Assembly: GCA_964057225.1 (NCBI GenBank) | Contig: OZ059894.1 | Coordinates: 4,774,001-4,838,000 of the forward strand | Length of the DNA stretch: 64,000 nt | Source of the DNA: Auanema rhodensis | Taxonomy: Eukaryota; Nematoda; Chromadorea; Rhabditida; Rhabditidae | Direction: 5' to 3' | The notes under the pieces: generated by a model | Databases searched by the model: none | Seen by the model: only the letters and a program-made list of their open reading frames with translations | What the model was told of the DNA's origin: nothing | Translations under genes and position numbers: made by a program | In this document: in pieces, positions 11,928 to 24,881 of the stretch | How the letters are laid out: each line of letters begins with the position of its first letter | Position numbering within the stretch: the stretch's first letter is position 1

Positions 11928-14734
11928 TTAAGCTGCGTCGATCTGTGTTATCAGATTTGCGCTAGCTTAAAAATGCACCGAGATATCAACTGATATAAGT
12001 TCACACTTATATCCTCGATTTTCATCCTGAAGAATTAATTTTTTCGTTGAATAACATTGTCCATCGTCTTTGCCTTGAAAAATCGAATCTAAAAACATCT
12101 ACTTTTCGCTAAATTATTTTGAAATTTTTCGAAAAAATTTTTGTCAAAATGTTTTTGGAAGCAATGTTGAGTGTACATGGAAACTCAACATACACTAATG
12201 CATCATTTTTCAAACGATCATAACTAATTTTTGTATCAAGCGTTTTTCAATGTAGTATAGTGCATTCGATGCGGATTTTTAAGCTGCGTCGATCTGTGTT
12301 ATCAGATTTGCGCTAGCTTAAAAATGCACCGAGATATCAACTGATATAAGTTCACACTTATATCCTCGATTTTCATCCTGAAGAATTAATTTTTTCGTTG
12401 AATAACATTGTCCATCGTCTTTGCCTTGAAAAATCGAATCTAAAAACATCTACTTTTCGCTAAATTATTTTGAAATTTTTCGAAAAAATTTTTGTCAAAA
12501 TGTTTTTGGAAGCAATGTTGAGTGTACATGGAAACTCAACATACACTAATGCATCATTTTTCAAACGATCATAACTAATTCTTGTATCAAGCGTTTTTCA
12601 ATGTAGTATAGTGCATTCGATGCGGATTTTTAAGCTGCGTCGATCTGTGTTATCAGATTTGCGCTAGCTTAAAAATGCACCGAGATATCAACTGATATAA
12701 GTTCACACTTATATCCTCGATTTTCACCCTGAAGAAATAATTTTTTCGTTGAATAACATCGTCCATCGTCTTTGTCTTGAAAAAAGGAATCTAAAAACAT
12801 CTACTTTTCGCTAAATTATTCTGAAATTTTTCGAAAAAATTTTTGTCAAAATGTTTTTGGAAGCAATGTTGAGTGTACATGGAAACTCAACATACACTAA
12901 TGCATCATTTTTCAAACGATCATAACTAATTTTTGTATCAAGCGTTTCTCAATGTAGTATAGTGCATTCGATGCGGATTTTTAAGCTGCGTCGATCTGTG
13001 TTATCAGATTTGCGCTAGCTTAAAAATGCACCGAGATATCAACTGATATAAGTTCACACTTATATCCTCGATTTTCACCCTGAAGAAATAATTTTTTCGT
13101 TGAATAACACTGTCTATCGTCTTTGCCTTGAGAAATGGAATCTAAAAACATCTACTTTTTGCTAAATTATTTTGAAATTTTTCGAAAAAATTTTTGTCAA
13201 AATGTTTTTGGAAGCAATGTTGAGTGTACATGGAAACTCAACATACACTAATGCATCATTTTTCAAACGATCATAACTAATTCTTGTATCAAGCGTTTTT
13301 CAATGTAGTATAGTGCATTCGATGCGGATTTTTAAGCTGCGTCGATCTGTGTTATCAGATTTGCGCTTGCTTAAAAATGCACCGAGATATCAACTGATAT
13401 AAGTTCACACTTATATCCTCGATTTTCACCCTGAAGAAATAATTTTTTCGTTGAATAACATTGTCCATCGTCTTTGCCTTGAAAAAAGGAATCTAAAAAC
13501 ATCTACTTTTTGCTAAATTATTTTGAAATTTTTCGAAAAAATTTTTGTCAAAATTTTTTGGAAGCAATGTTGAGTGTACATGGAAACTCAACATACACTA
13601 ATGCATCATTTTTCAAACGATCATAACTAATTTTTGTATCAAGCGTTTTTCAATGTAGTATAGTGCATTCGATGCGGATTTTTAAGCTGCGTCGATCTGT
13701 GTTATCAGATTTGCGCTAGCTTAAAAATGCACCGAGATATCAACTGATATAAGTTCACACTTATATCCTCGATTTTCATCCTGAAGAATTAATTTTTTCG
13801 TTGAATAACATTGTCCATCGTCTTTGCCTTGAAAAATCGAATCTAAAAACATCTACTTTTCGCTAAATTATTTTGAAATTTTTCGAAAAAATTTTTGTCA
13901 AAATGTTTTTGGAAGCAATGTTGAGTGTACATGGAAACTCAACATACACTAATGCATCATTTTTCAAACGATCATAACTAATTCTTGTATCAAGCGTTTT
14001 TCAATGTAGTATAGTGCATTCGATGCGGATTTTTAAGCTGCGTCGATCTGTGTTATCAGATTTGCGCTAGCTTAAAAATGCACCGAGATATCAACTGATA
14101 TAAGTTCACACTTATATCCTCGATTTTCACCCTGAAGAAATAATTTTTTCGTTGAATAACATCGTCCATCGTCTTTGTCTTGAAAAAAGGAATCTAAAAA
14201 CATCTACTTTTCGCTAAATTATTCTGAAATTTTTCGAAAAAATTTTTGTCAAAATGTTTTTGGAAGCAATGTTGAGTGTACATGGAAACTCAACATACAC
14301 TAATGCATCATTTTTCAAACGATCATAACTAATTTTTGTATCAAGCGTTTCTCAATGTAGTATAGTGCATTCGATGCGGATTTTTAAGCTGCGTCGATCT
14401 GTGTTATCAGATTTGCGCTAGCTTAAAAATGCACCGAGATATCAACTGATATAAGTTCACACTTATATCCTCGATTTTCACCCTGAAGAAATAATTTTTT
14501 CGTTGAATAACACTGTCTATCGTCTTTGCCTTGAGAAATGGAATCTAAAAACATCTACTTTTTGCTAAATTATTTTGAAATTTTTCGAAAAAATTTTTGT
14601 CAAAATGTTTTTGGAAGCAATGTTGAGTGTACATGGAAACTCAACATACACTAATGCATCATTTTTCAAACGATCATAACTAATTCTTGTATCAAGCGTT
14701 TTTCAATGTAGTATAGTGCATTCGATGCGGATTT

Positions 14735-16839
14735 TTAAGCTGCGTCGATCTGTGTTATCAGATTTGCGCTAGCTTAAAAATGCACCGAGATATCAACTGA
14801 TATAAGTTCACACTTATATCCTCGATTTTCACCCTGAAGAAATAATTTTTTCGTTGAATAACATTGTCCATCGTCTTTGCCTTGAAAAAAGGAATCTAAA
14901 AACATCTACTTTTTGCTAAATTATTTTGAAATTTTTCGAAAAAATTTTTGTCAAAATTTTTTGGAAGCAATGTTGAGTGTACATGGAAACTCAACATACA
15001 CTAATGCATCATTTTTCAAACGATCATAACTAATTTTTGTATCAAGCGTTTTTCAATGTAGTATAGTGCATTCGATGCGGATTTTTAAGCTGCGTCGATC
15101 TGTGTTATCAGATTTGCGCTAGCTTAAAAATGCACCGAGATATCAACTGATATAAGTTCACACTTATATCCTCGATTTTCATCCTGAAGAATTAATTTTT
15201 TCGTTGAATAACATTGTCCATCGTCTTTGCCTTGAAAAATCGAATCTAAAAACATCTACTTTTCGCTAAATTATTTTGAAATTTTTCGAAAAAATTTTTG
15301 TCAAAATGTTTTTGGAAGCAATGTTGAGTGTACATGGAAACTCAACATACACTAATGCATCATTTTTCAAACGATCATAACTAATTCTTGTATCAAGCGT
15401 TTTTCAATGTAGTATAGTGCATTCGATGCGGATTTTTGAGCTGCGTCGATCTGTGTTATCAGATTTGCGCTAGCTTAAAAATGCACCGAGATATCAACTG
15501 ATATAAGTTCACACTTATATCCTCGATTTTCACCCTGAAGAAATAATTTTTTCGTTGAATAACATCGTCCATCGTCTTTGCCTTGAAAAAAGGAATCTAA
15601 AAACATCTACTTTTCGCTAAATTATTTTGAAATTTTTCGAAAAAATTTTTGTCAAAATGTTTTTGGAAGCAATGTTGAGTGTACATGGAAACTCAACATA
15701 CACTAATGCATCATTTTTCAAACGATCATAACTAATTTTTGTATCAAGCGTTTTTCAATGTAGTATAGTGCATTCGATGCGGATTTTTAAGCTGCGTCGA
15801 TCTGTGTTATCAGATTTGCGCTAGCTTAAAAATGCACCGAGATATCAACTGATATAAGTTCACACTTATATCCTCGATTTTCATCCTGAAGAATTAATTT
15901 TTTCGTTGAATAACATTGTCCATCGTCTTTGCCTTGAAAAATCGAATCTAAAAACATCTACTTTTCGCTAAATTATTTTGAAATTTTTCGAAAAAATTTT
16001 TGTCAAAATGTTTTTGGAAGCAATGTTGAGTGTACATGGAAACTCAACATACACTAATGCATCATTTTTCAAACGATCATAACTAATTCTTGTATCAAGC
16101 GTTTTTCAATGTAGTATAGTGCATTCGATGCGGATTTTTAAGCTGCGTCGATCTGTGTTATCAGATTTGCGCTAGCTTAAAAATGCACCGAGATATCAAC
16201 TGATATAAGTTCACACTTATATCCTCGATTTTCACCCTGAAGAAATAATTTTTTCGTTGAATAACATCGTCCATCGTCTTTGTCTTGAAAAAAGGAATCT
16301 AAAAACATCTACTTTTCGCTAAATTATTCTGAAATTTTTCGAAAAAATTTTTGTCAAAATGTTTTTGGAAGCAATGTTGAGTGTACATGGAAACTCAACA
16401 TACACTAATGCATCATTTTTCAAACGATCATAACTAATTTTTGTATCAAGCGTTTCTCAATGTAGTATAGTGCATTCGATGCGGATTTTTAAGCTGCGTC
16501 GATCTGTGTTATCAGATTTGCGCTAGCTTAAAAATGCACCGAGATATCAACTGATATAAGTTCACACTTATATCCTCGATTTTCACCCTGAAGAAATAAT
16601 TTTTTCGTTGAATAACACTGTCTATCGTCTTTGCCTTGAGAAATGGAATCTAAAAACATCTACTTTTTGCTAAATTATTTTGAAATTTTTCGAAAAAATT
16701 TTTGTCAAAATGTTTTTGGAAGCAATGTTGAGTGTACATGGAAACTCAACATACACTAATGCATCATTTTTCAAACGATCATAACTAATTTTTGTATCAA
16801 GCGTTTCTCAATGTAGTATAGTGCATTCGATGCGGATTT
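14735..16839 (+). repeat. 6-mer higher-order unit, copy 3 (2105 bp)
   Basis: A-B-C-B-c-d again, with TTGAGC at 15436. It differs from the first two copies in its last monomer, which ends GTTTCTC rather than GTTTTTC. It is separated from copy 2 by about 8 kb of other monomer orders. Confidence 0.88.
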
Positions 16840-19800
16840 TTAAGCTGCGTCGATCTGTGTTATCAGATTTGCGCTAGCTTAAAAATGCACCGAGATATCA
16901 ACTGATATAAGTTCACACTTATATCCTCGATTTTCATCCTGAAGAATTAATTTTTTCGTTGAATAACATTGTCCATCGTCTTTGCCTTGAAAAATCGAAT
17001 CTAAAAACATCTACTTTTCGCTAAATTATTTTGAAATTTTTCGAAAAAATTTTTGTCAAAATTTTTTGGAAGCAATGTTGAGTGTACATGGAAACTCAAC
17101 ATACACTAATGCATCATTTTTCAAACGATCATAACTAATTTTTGTATCAAGCGTTTTTCAATGTAGTATAGTGCATTCGATGCGGATTTTTAAGCTGCGT
17201 CGATCTGTGTTATCAGATTTGCGCTAGCTTAAAAATGCACCGAGATATCAACTGATATAAGTTCACACTTATATCCTCGATTTTCATCCTGAAGAATTAA
17301 TTTTTTTGTTGAATAACATTGTCCATCGTCTTTGCCTTGAAAAATCGAATCTAAAAACATCTACTTTTCGCTAAATTATTTTGAAATTTTTCGAAAAAAT
17401 TTTTGTCAAAATGTTTTTGGAAGCAATGTTGAGTGTACATGGAAACTCAACATACACTAATGCATCATTTTTCAAACGATCATAACTAATTTTTGTATCA
17501 AGCGTTTTTCAATGTAGTATAGTGCATTCGATGCGGATTTTTAAGCTGCGTCGATCTGTGTTATCAGATTTGCGCTAGCTTAAAAATGCACCGAGATATC
17601 AACTGATATAAGTTCACACTTATATCCTCGATTTTCACCCTGAAGAAATAATTTTTTCGTTGAATAACACTGTCTATCGTCTTTGCCTTGAGAAATGGAA
17701 TCTAAAAACATCTACTTTTTGCTAAATTATTTTGAAATTTTTCGAAAAAATTTTTGTCAAAATGTTTTTGGAAGCAATGTTGAGTGTACATGGAAACTCA
17801 ACATACACTAATGCATCATTTTTCAAACGATCATAACTAATTTTTGTATCAAGCGTTTCTCAATGTAGTATAGTGCATTCGATGCGGATTTTTAAGCTGC
17901 GTCGATCTGTGTTATCAGATTTGCGCTAGCTTAAAAATGCACCGAGATATCAACTGATATAAGTTCACACTTATATCCTCGATTTTCACCCTGAAGAAAT
18001 AATTTTTTCGTTGAATAACATTGTCCATCGTCTTTGCCTTGAAAAAAGGAATCTAAAAACATCTACTTTTTGCTAAATTATTTTGAAATTTTTCGAAAAA
18101 ATTTTTGTCAAAATTTTTTGGAAGCAATGTTGAGTGTACATGGAAACTCAACATACACTAATGCATCATTTTTCAAACGATCATAACTAATTTTTGTATC
18201 AAGCGTTTTTCAATGTAGTATAGTGCATTCGATGCGGATTTTTAAGCTGCGTCGATCTGTGTTATCAGATTTGCGCTAGCTTAAAAATGCACCGAGATAT
18301 CAACTGATATAAGTTCACACTTATATCCTCGATTTTCATCCTGAAGAATTAATTTTTTCGTTGAATAACATTGTCCATCGTCTTTGCCTTGAAAAATCGA
18401 ATCTAAAAACATCTACTTTTCGCTAAATTATTCTGAAATTTTTCGAAAAAATTTTTGTCAAAATTTTTTGGAAGCAATGTTGAGTGTACATGGAAACTCA
18501 ACATACACTAATGCATCATTTTTCAAACGATCATAACTAATTTTTGTATCAAGCGTTTTTCAATGTAGTATAGTGCATTCGATGCGGATTTTTAAGCTGC
18601 GTCGATCTGTGTTATCAGATTTGCGCTAGCTTAAAAATGCACCGAGATATCAACTGATATAAGTTCACACTTATATCCTCGATTTTCATCCTGAAGAATT
18701 AATTTTTTTGTTGAATAACATTGTCCATCGTCTTTGCCTTGAAAAATCGAATCTAAAAACATCTACTTTTCGCTAAATTATTTTGAAATTTTTCGAAAAA
18801 ATTTTTGTCAAAATGTTTTTGGAAGCAATGTTGAGTGTACATGGAAACTCAACATACACTAATGCATCATTTTTCAAACGATCATAACTAATTTTTGTAT
18901 CAAGCGTTTTTCAATGTAGTATAGTGCATTCGATGCGGATTTGTAAGCTGCGTCGATCTGTGTTATCAGATTTGCGCTAGCTTAAAAATGCACCGAGATA
19001 TCAACTGATATAAGTTCACACTTATATCCTCGATTTTCATCCTGAAGAATTAATTTTTTCGTTGAATAACATTGTCCATCGTCTTTGCCTTGAAAAATCG
19101 AATCTAAAAACATCTACTTTTCGCTAAATTATTTTGAAATTTTTCGAAAAAATTTTTGTCAAAATGTTTTTGGAAGCAATGTTGAGTGTACATGGAAACT
19201 CAACATACACTAATGCATCATTTTTCAAACGATCATAACTAATTCTTGTATCAAGCGTTTTTCAATGTAGTATAGTGCATTCGATGCGGATTTTTGAGCT
19301 GCGTCGATCTGTGTTATCAGATTTGCGCTAGCTTCAAAATGCACCGAGATATCAACTGATATAAGTTCACACTTATATCCTCGATTTTCACCCTGAAGAA
19401 ATAATTTTTTCGTTGAATAACATCGTCCATCGTCTTTGCCTTGAAAAAAGGAATCTAAAAACATCTACTTTTCGCTAAATTATTTTGAAATTTTTCGAAA
19501 AAATTTTTGTCAAAATGTTTTTGGAAGCAATGTTGAGTGTACATGGAAACTCAACATACACTAATGCATCATTTTTCAAACGATCATAACTAATTTTTGT
19601 ATCAAGCGTTTTTCAATGTAGTATAGTGCATTCGATGCGGATTTTTAAGCTGCGTCGATCTGTGTTATCAGATTTGCGCTAGCTTAAAAATGCACCGAGA
19701 TATCAACTGATATAAGTTCACACTTATATCCTCGATTTTCATCCTGAAGAAATAATTTTTTCGTTGAATAACACTGTCTATCGTCTTTGCCTTGAGAAAT

Positions 19801-20695
19801 GGAATCTAAAAACATCTACTTTTTGCTAAATTATTTTGAAATTTTTCGAAAAAATTTTTGTCAAAATGTTTTTGGAAGCAATGTTGAGTGTACATGGAAA
19901 CTCAACATACACTAATGCATCATTTTTCAAACGATCATAACTAATTTTTGTATCAAGCGTTTCTCAATGTAGTATAGTGCATTCGATGCGGATTTTTAAG
20001 CTGCGTCGATCTGTGTTATCAGATTTGCGCTAGCTTAAAAATGCACCGAGATATCAACTGATATAAGTTCACACTTATATCCTCGATTTTCACCCTGAAG
20101 AAATAATTTTTTCGTTGAATAACATTGTTCATCGTCTTTGCCTTGAAAAAAGGAATCTAAAAACATCTACTTTTCGCTAAATTATTTTGAAATTTTTCGA
20201 AAAAATTTTTGTCAAAATTTTTTGGAAGCAATGTTGAGTGTACATGGAAACTCAACATACACTAATGCATCATTTTTCAAACGATCATAACTAATTTTTG
20301 TATCAAGCGTTTTTCAATGTAGTATAGTGCATTCGATGCGGATTTTTAAGCTGCGTCGATCTGTGTTATCAGATTTGCGCTAGCTTAAAAATGCACCGAG
20401 ATATCAACTGATATAAGTTCACACTTATATCCTCGATTTTCATCCTGAAGAATTAATTTTTTCGTTGAATAACATTGTCCATCGTCTTTGCCTTGAAAAA
20501 TCGAATCTAAAAACATCTACTTTTCGCTAAATTATTTTGAAATTTTTCGAAAAAATTTTTGTCAAAATTTTTTGGAAGCAATGTTGAGTGTACATGGAAA
20601 CTCAACATACACTAATGCATCATTTTTCAAACGATCATAACTAATTTTTGTATGAAGCGTTTTTCAATGTAGTATAGTGCATTCGATGCGGATTT

Positions 20696-21046
20696 TTAAG
20701 CTGCGTCGATCTGTGTTATCAGATTTGCGCTAGCTTAAAAATGCACCGAGATATCAACTGATATAAGTTCACACTTATATCCTCGATTTTCATCCTGAAG
20801 AATTAATTTTTTTGTTGAATAACATTGTCCATCGTCTTTGCCTTGAAAAAAGGATTCTAAAAACATCTACTTTTTGCTAAATTATACTGAAATTTTTTGA
20901 AAAAATTTTTGTCAAAATGTTTTTGGAAGCAATGTTGAGTGTACATGGAAACTCAACATACACTAATGCATCATTTTTCAAACGATCATAACTAATTTTT
21001 GTATCAAGCGTTTCTCAATGTAGTATAGTGCATTCGATGCGGATTT
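20696..21046 (+). repeat. Recombinant monomer (b-like left, J-like right)
   Basis: The left part has the b marks CATCC, GAATTA and TTTTTTGTTG. From monomer position about 155 it switches to AAAAAAGGATTC, CTTTTTGC and the rare TTATACTGAAATTTTTTGA. That right part is otherwise found only in the monomer starting at 43490, about 23 kb away. The switch lies between roughly positions 131 and 155 of the monomer. Confidence 0.75.
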
Positions 21047-22788
21047 TTAAGCAGCGTCGATCTGTGTTATCAGATTTGCGCTAGCTTAAAAATGCACCGA
21101 GATATCAACTGATACAAGTTCACACTTATATCCTCGATTTTCACCCTGAAGAAATAATTTTTTCGTTGAATAACATTGTCCATCGTGTTTGCCTTGAAAA
21201 AAGGATTCTAAAAACATCTACTTTTTGCTAAATTATTTTGAAATTTTTCGAAAAAATTTTTGTCAAAATGTTTTTGGAAGCAATGTTGAGTGTACATGGA
21301 AACTCAACATACACTAATGCATCATTTTTCAAACGATCATAACTAATTTTTGTATCAAGCGTTTCTCAATGTAGTATAGTGCATTCGATGCGGATTTGTA
21401 AGCTGCGTCGATCTGTGTTATCAGATTTGCGCTAGCTTAAAAATGCACCGAGATATCAACTGATATAAGTTCACACTTATATCCTCGATTTTCACCCTGA
21501 AGAAATAATTTTTTCGTTGAATAACATTGTCCATCGTCTTTGCCTTGAAAAAAGGAATCTAAAAACATCTACTTTTTGCTAAATTATTTTGAAATTTTTC
21601 GAAAAAATTTTTGTCAAAATTTTTTGGAAGCAATGTTGAGTGTACATGGAAACTCAACATACACTAATGCATCATTTTTCAAACGATCATAACTAATTTT
21701 TGTATCAAGCGTTTTTCAATGTAGTATAGTGCATTCGATGCGGATTTTTAAGCTGCGTCGATCTGTGTTATCAGATTTGCGCTAGCTTAAAAATGCACCG
21801 AGATATCAACTGATATAAGTTCACACTTATATCCTCGATTTTCATCCTGAAGAATTAATTTTTTCGTTGAATAACATTGTCCATCGTCTTTGCCTTGAAA
21901 AATCGAATCTAAAAACATCTACTTTTCGCTAAATTATTTTGAAATTTTTCGAAAAAATTTTTGTCAAAATTTTTTGGAAGCAATGTTGAGTGTACATGGA
22001 AACTCAACATACACTAATGCATCATTTTTCAAACGATCATAACTAATTTTTGTATCAAGCGTTTTTCAATGTAGTATAGTGCATTCGATGCGGATTTTTA
22101 AGCTGCGTCGATCTGTGTTATCAGATTTGCGCTAGCACCGAGATATCAACTGATATAAGTTCACACTTATATCCTCGATTTTCATCCTGAAGAATTAATT
22201 TTTTTGTTGAATAACATTGTCCATCGTCTTTGCCTTGAAAAATCGAATCTAAAAACATCTACTTTTCGCTAAATTATTTTGAAATTTTTCGAAAAAATTT
22301 TTGTCAAAATTTTTTGGAAGCAATGTTGAGTGTACATGGAAACTCAACATACACTAATGCATCATTTTTCAAACGATCATAACTAATTTTTGTATCAAGC
22401 GCTTTTCAATGTAGTATAGTGCATTCGATGCGGATTTGTAAGCTGCGTCGATCTGTGTTATCAGATTTGCGCTAGCTTAAAAATGCACCGAGATATCAAC
22501 TGATACAAGTTCACACTTATATCCTCGATTTTCACCCTGAAGAAATAATTTTTTCGTTGAATAACATTGTCCATCGTGTTTGCCTTGAAAAAAGGATTCT
22601 AAAAACATCTACTCTTTGCTAAATTATTTTGAAATTTTTCGAAAAAATTTTTGTCAAAATGTTTTTGGAAGCAATGTTGAGTGTACATGGAAACTCAACA
22701 TACACTAATGCATCATTTTTCAAACGATCATAACTAATTTTTGTATCAAGCGTTTTTTAATGTAGTATAGTGCATTCGATGCGGATTT
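21047..22788 (+). repeat. 5-mer higher-order unit, copy 1 (1742 bp)
   Basis: Order J-A-B-b-J with lengths 351, 350, 350, 340 and 351. Rare marks include TTAAGCAGCG at the start, TTTGTAAGC at three junctions, the 10-bp deletion at 22136/22137, GCGCTTTTC and CTACTCTTTGC. The second copy follows immediately. Confidence 0.93.
22098..22437 (+). repeat. 340-bp monomer with 10-bp deletion
   Basis: GCTAGC at 22131-22136 is joined directly to ACCGAG; the usual TTAAAAATGC between them is missing. The lost segment is flanked by a GC dinucleotide on each side, consistent with a slip between short direct repeats. The monomer also has the short AAAATTTTTTGG run. Confidence 0.95.
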
Positions 22789-24530
22789 TTAAGCAGCGTC
22801 GATCTGTGTTATCAGATTTGCGCTAGCTTAAAAATGCACCGAGATATCAACTGATACAAGTTCACACTTATATCCTCGATTTTCACCCTGAAGAAATAAT
22901 TTTTTCGTTGAATAACATTGTCCATCGTGTTTGCCTTGAAAAAAGGATTCTAAAAACATCTACTTTTTGCTAAATTATTTTGAAATTTTTCGAAAAAATT
23001 TTTGTCAAAATGTTTTTGGAAGCAATGTTGAGTGTACATGGAAACTCAACATACACTAATGCATCATTTTTCAAACGATCATAACTAATTTTTGTATCAA
23101 GCGTTTCTCAATGTAGTATAGTGCATTCGATGCGGATTTGTAAGCTGCGTCGATCTGTGTTATCAGATTTGCGCTAGCTTAAAAATGCACCGAGATATCA
23201 ACTGATATAAGTTCACACTTATATCCTCGATTTTCACCCTGAAGAAATAATTTTTTCGTTGAATAACATTGTCCATCGTCTTTGCCTTGAAAAAAGGAAT
23301 CTAAAAACATCTACTTTTTGCTAAATTATTTTGAAATTTTTCGAAAAAATTTTTGTCAAAATTTTTTGGAAGCAATGTTGAGTGTACATGGAAACTCAAC
23401 ATACACTAATGCATCATTTTTCAAACGATCATAACTAATTTTTGTATCAAGCGTTTTTCAATGTAGTATAGTGCATTCGATGCGGATTTTTAAGCTGCGT
23501 CGATCTGTGTTATCAGATTTGCGCTAGCTTAAAAATGCACCGAGATATCAACTGATATAAGTTCACACTTATATCCTCGATTTTCATCCTGAAGAATTAA
23601 TTTTTTCGTTGAATAACATTGTCCATCGTCTTTGCCTTGAAAAATCGAATCTAAAAACATCTACTTTTCGCTAAATTATTTTGAAATTTTTCGAAAAAAT
23701 TTTTGTCAAAATTTTTTGGAAGCAATGTTGAGTGTACATGGAAACTCAACATACACTAATGCATCATTTTTCAAACGATCATAACTAATTTTTGTATCAA
23801 GCGTTTTTCAATGTAGTATAGTGCATTCGATGCGGATTTTTAAGCTGCGTCGATCTGTGTTATCAGATTTGCGCTAGCACCGAGATATCAACTGATATAA
23901 GTTCACACTTATATCCTCGATTTTCATCCTGAAGAATTAATTTTTTTGTTGAATAACATTGTCCATCGTCTTTGCCTTGAAAAATCGAATCTAAAAACAT
24001 CTACTTTTCGCTAAATTATTTTGAAATTTTTCGAAAAAATTTTTGTCAAAATTTTTTGGAAGCAATGTTGAGTGTACATGGAAACTCAACATACACTAAT
24101 GCATCATTTTTCAAACGATCATAACTAATTTTTGTATCAAGCGCTTTTCAATGTAGTATAGTGCATTCGATGCGGATTTGTAAGCTGCGTCGATCTGTGT
24201 TATCAGATTTGCGCTAGCTTAAAAATGCACCGAGATATCAACTGATACAAGTTCACACTTATATCCTCGATTTTCACCCTGAAGAAATAATTTTTTCGTT
24301 GAATAACATTGTCCATCGTGTTTGCCTTGAAAAAAGGATTCTAAAAACATCTACTCTTTGCTAAATTATTTTGAAATTTTTCGAAAAAATTTTTGTCAAA
24401 ATGTTTTTGGAAGCAATGTTGAGTGTACATGGAAACTCAACATACACTAATGCATCATTTTTCAAACGATCATAACTAATTTTTGTATCAAGCGTTTCTC
24501 AATGTAGTATAGTGCATTCGATGCGGATTT
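22789..24530 (+). repeat. 5-mer higher-order unit, copy 2 (1742 bp)
   Basis: Repeats every rare mark of the preceding unit, including TTAAGCAGCG and the deletion at 23878/23879. The clear difference I scored is near its end: GTTTCTCAATG here against GTTTTTTAATG at 22752. Confidence 0.93.
23840..24179 (+). repeat. 340-bp monomer with the same 10-bp deletion
   Basis: Identical deletion to that at 22136, here at 23878/23879, with the same private GCGCTTTTC. It is the same event copied by the 1742-bp duplication, not a second deletion. Confidence 0.95.
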
Positions 24531-24881
24531 TTAAGCTGCGTCGATCTGTGTTATCAGATTTGCGCTAGCTTAAAAATGCACCGAGATATCAACTGATATA
24601 AGTTCACACTTATATCCTCGATTTTCACCCTGAAGAAATAATTTTTTCGTTGAATAACATTGTCCATCGTCTTTGCCTTGAAAAAAGGAATCTAAAAACA
24701 TCTACTTTTTGCTAAATTATTTTGAAATTTTTCGAAAAAATTTTTGTCAAAATGTTTTTGGAAGCAATGTTGAGTGTACATGGAAACTCAACATACACTA
24801 ATGCATCATTTTTCAAACGATCATAACTAATTTTTGTATCAAGCGTTTCTCAATGTAGTATAGTGCATTCGATGCGGATTT

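Larger units (their letters stand above)
1..19995 (+). repeat. Subarray I: A/B/C/D monomers
   Basis: Monomer starts and types: A1 B351 C702 D1053 A1404 C1754 D2105 A2456 B2806 C3157 B3508 c3859 d4210 A4561 B4911 C5262 B5613 c5964 d6315 b6666 b7017 d7368 A7719 B8069 c8420 d8771 b9122 b9473 d9824 A10175 b10525 b10876 d11227 A11578 B11928 B12279 c12630 d12981 A13332 B13682 c14033 d14384 A14735 B15085 C15436 B15787 c16138 d16489 B16840 b17190 d17541 A17892 B18242 b18592 B18943 C19294 d19645. C has AACATCGTCC with TTTTCGC. Lower-case c adds TTTGTCTTG and TTATTCTGAAA. D has TGTCTATCG with GAGAAATGG, and d adds AACACTG. No GATACAAG or GCAGTG variant occurs here. The copy at 19645 is mosaic (CATCC with GAAATA), and so are 1404 and the 350-bp B copies. 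Confidence 0.9.
19996..24530 (+). repeat. Subarray II: transition zone with J monomers
   Basis: Monomer starts and types: A19996 B20346 X20696 J21047 A21398 B21748 b22098 J22438 J22789 A23140 B23490 b23840 J24180. J has GATACAAG, CGTGTTTGCC and AAAAAAGGATTC and is the first appearance of GATACAAG in the window. The b copies here are 340 bp long. All the A and B copies here, and both 340-bp b copies, carry the short AAAATTTTTTGG run. X is a recombinant monomer described separately. This zone is where the left-end variants (TTTTCGC, short run) give way to those of the right side. Confidence 0.9.

Noticed and set aside
19225-19464. Open reading frame of 79 codons on the minus strand
   Set aside because: It lies wholly inside the satellite, spanning two monomers. 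It depends on two copy-specific substitutions that remove stop codons present in almost every other unit, and it has no recognisable domain.
23840-24179. Second independent 10-bp deletion
   Set aside because: It shares all rare neighbouring variants with the one at 22098, so it is a copy of the same event carried by the 1742-bp duplication.
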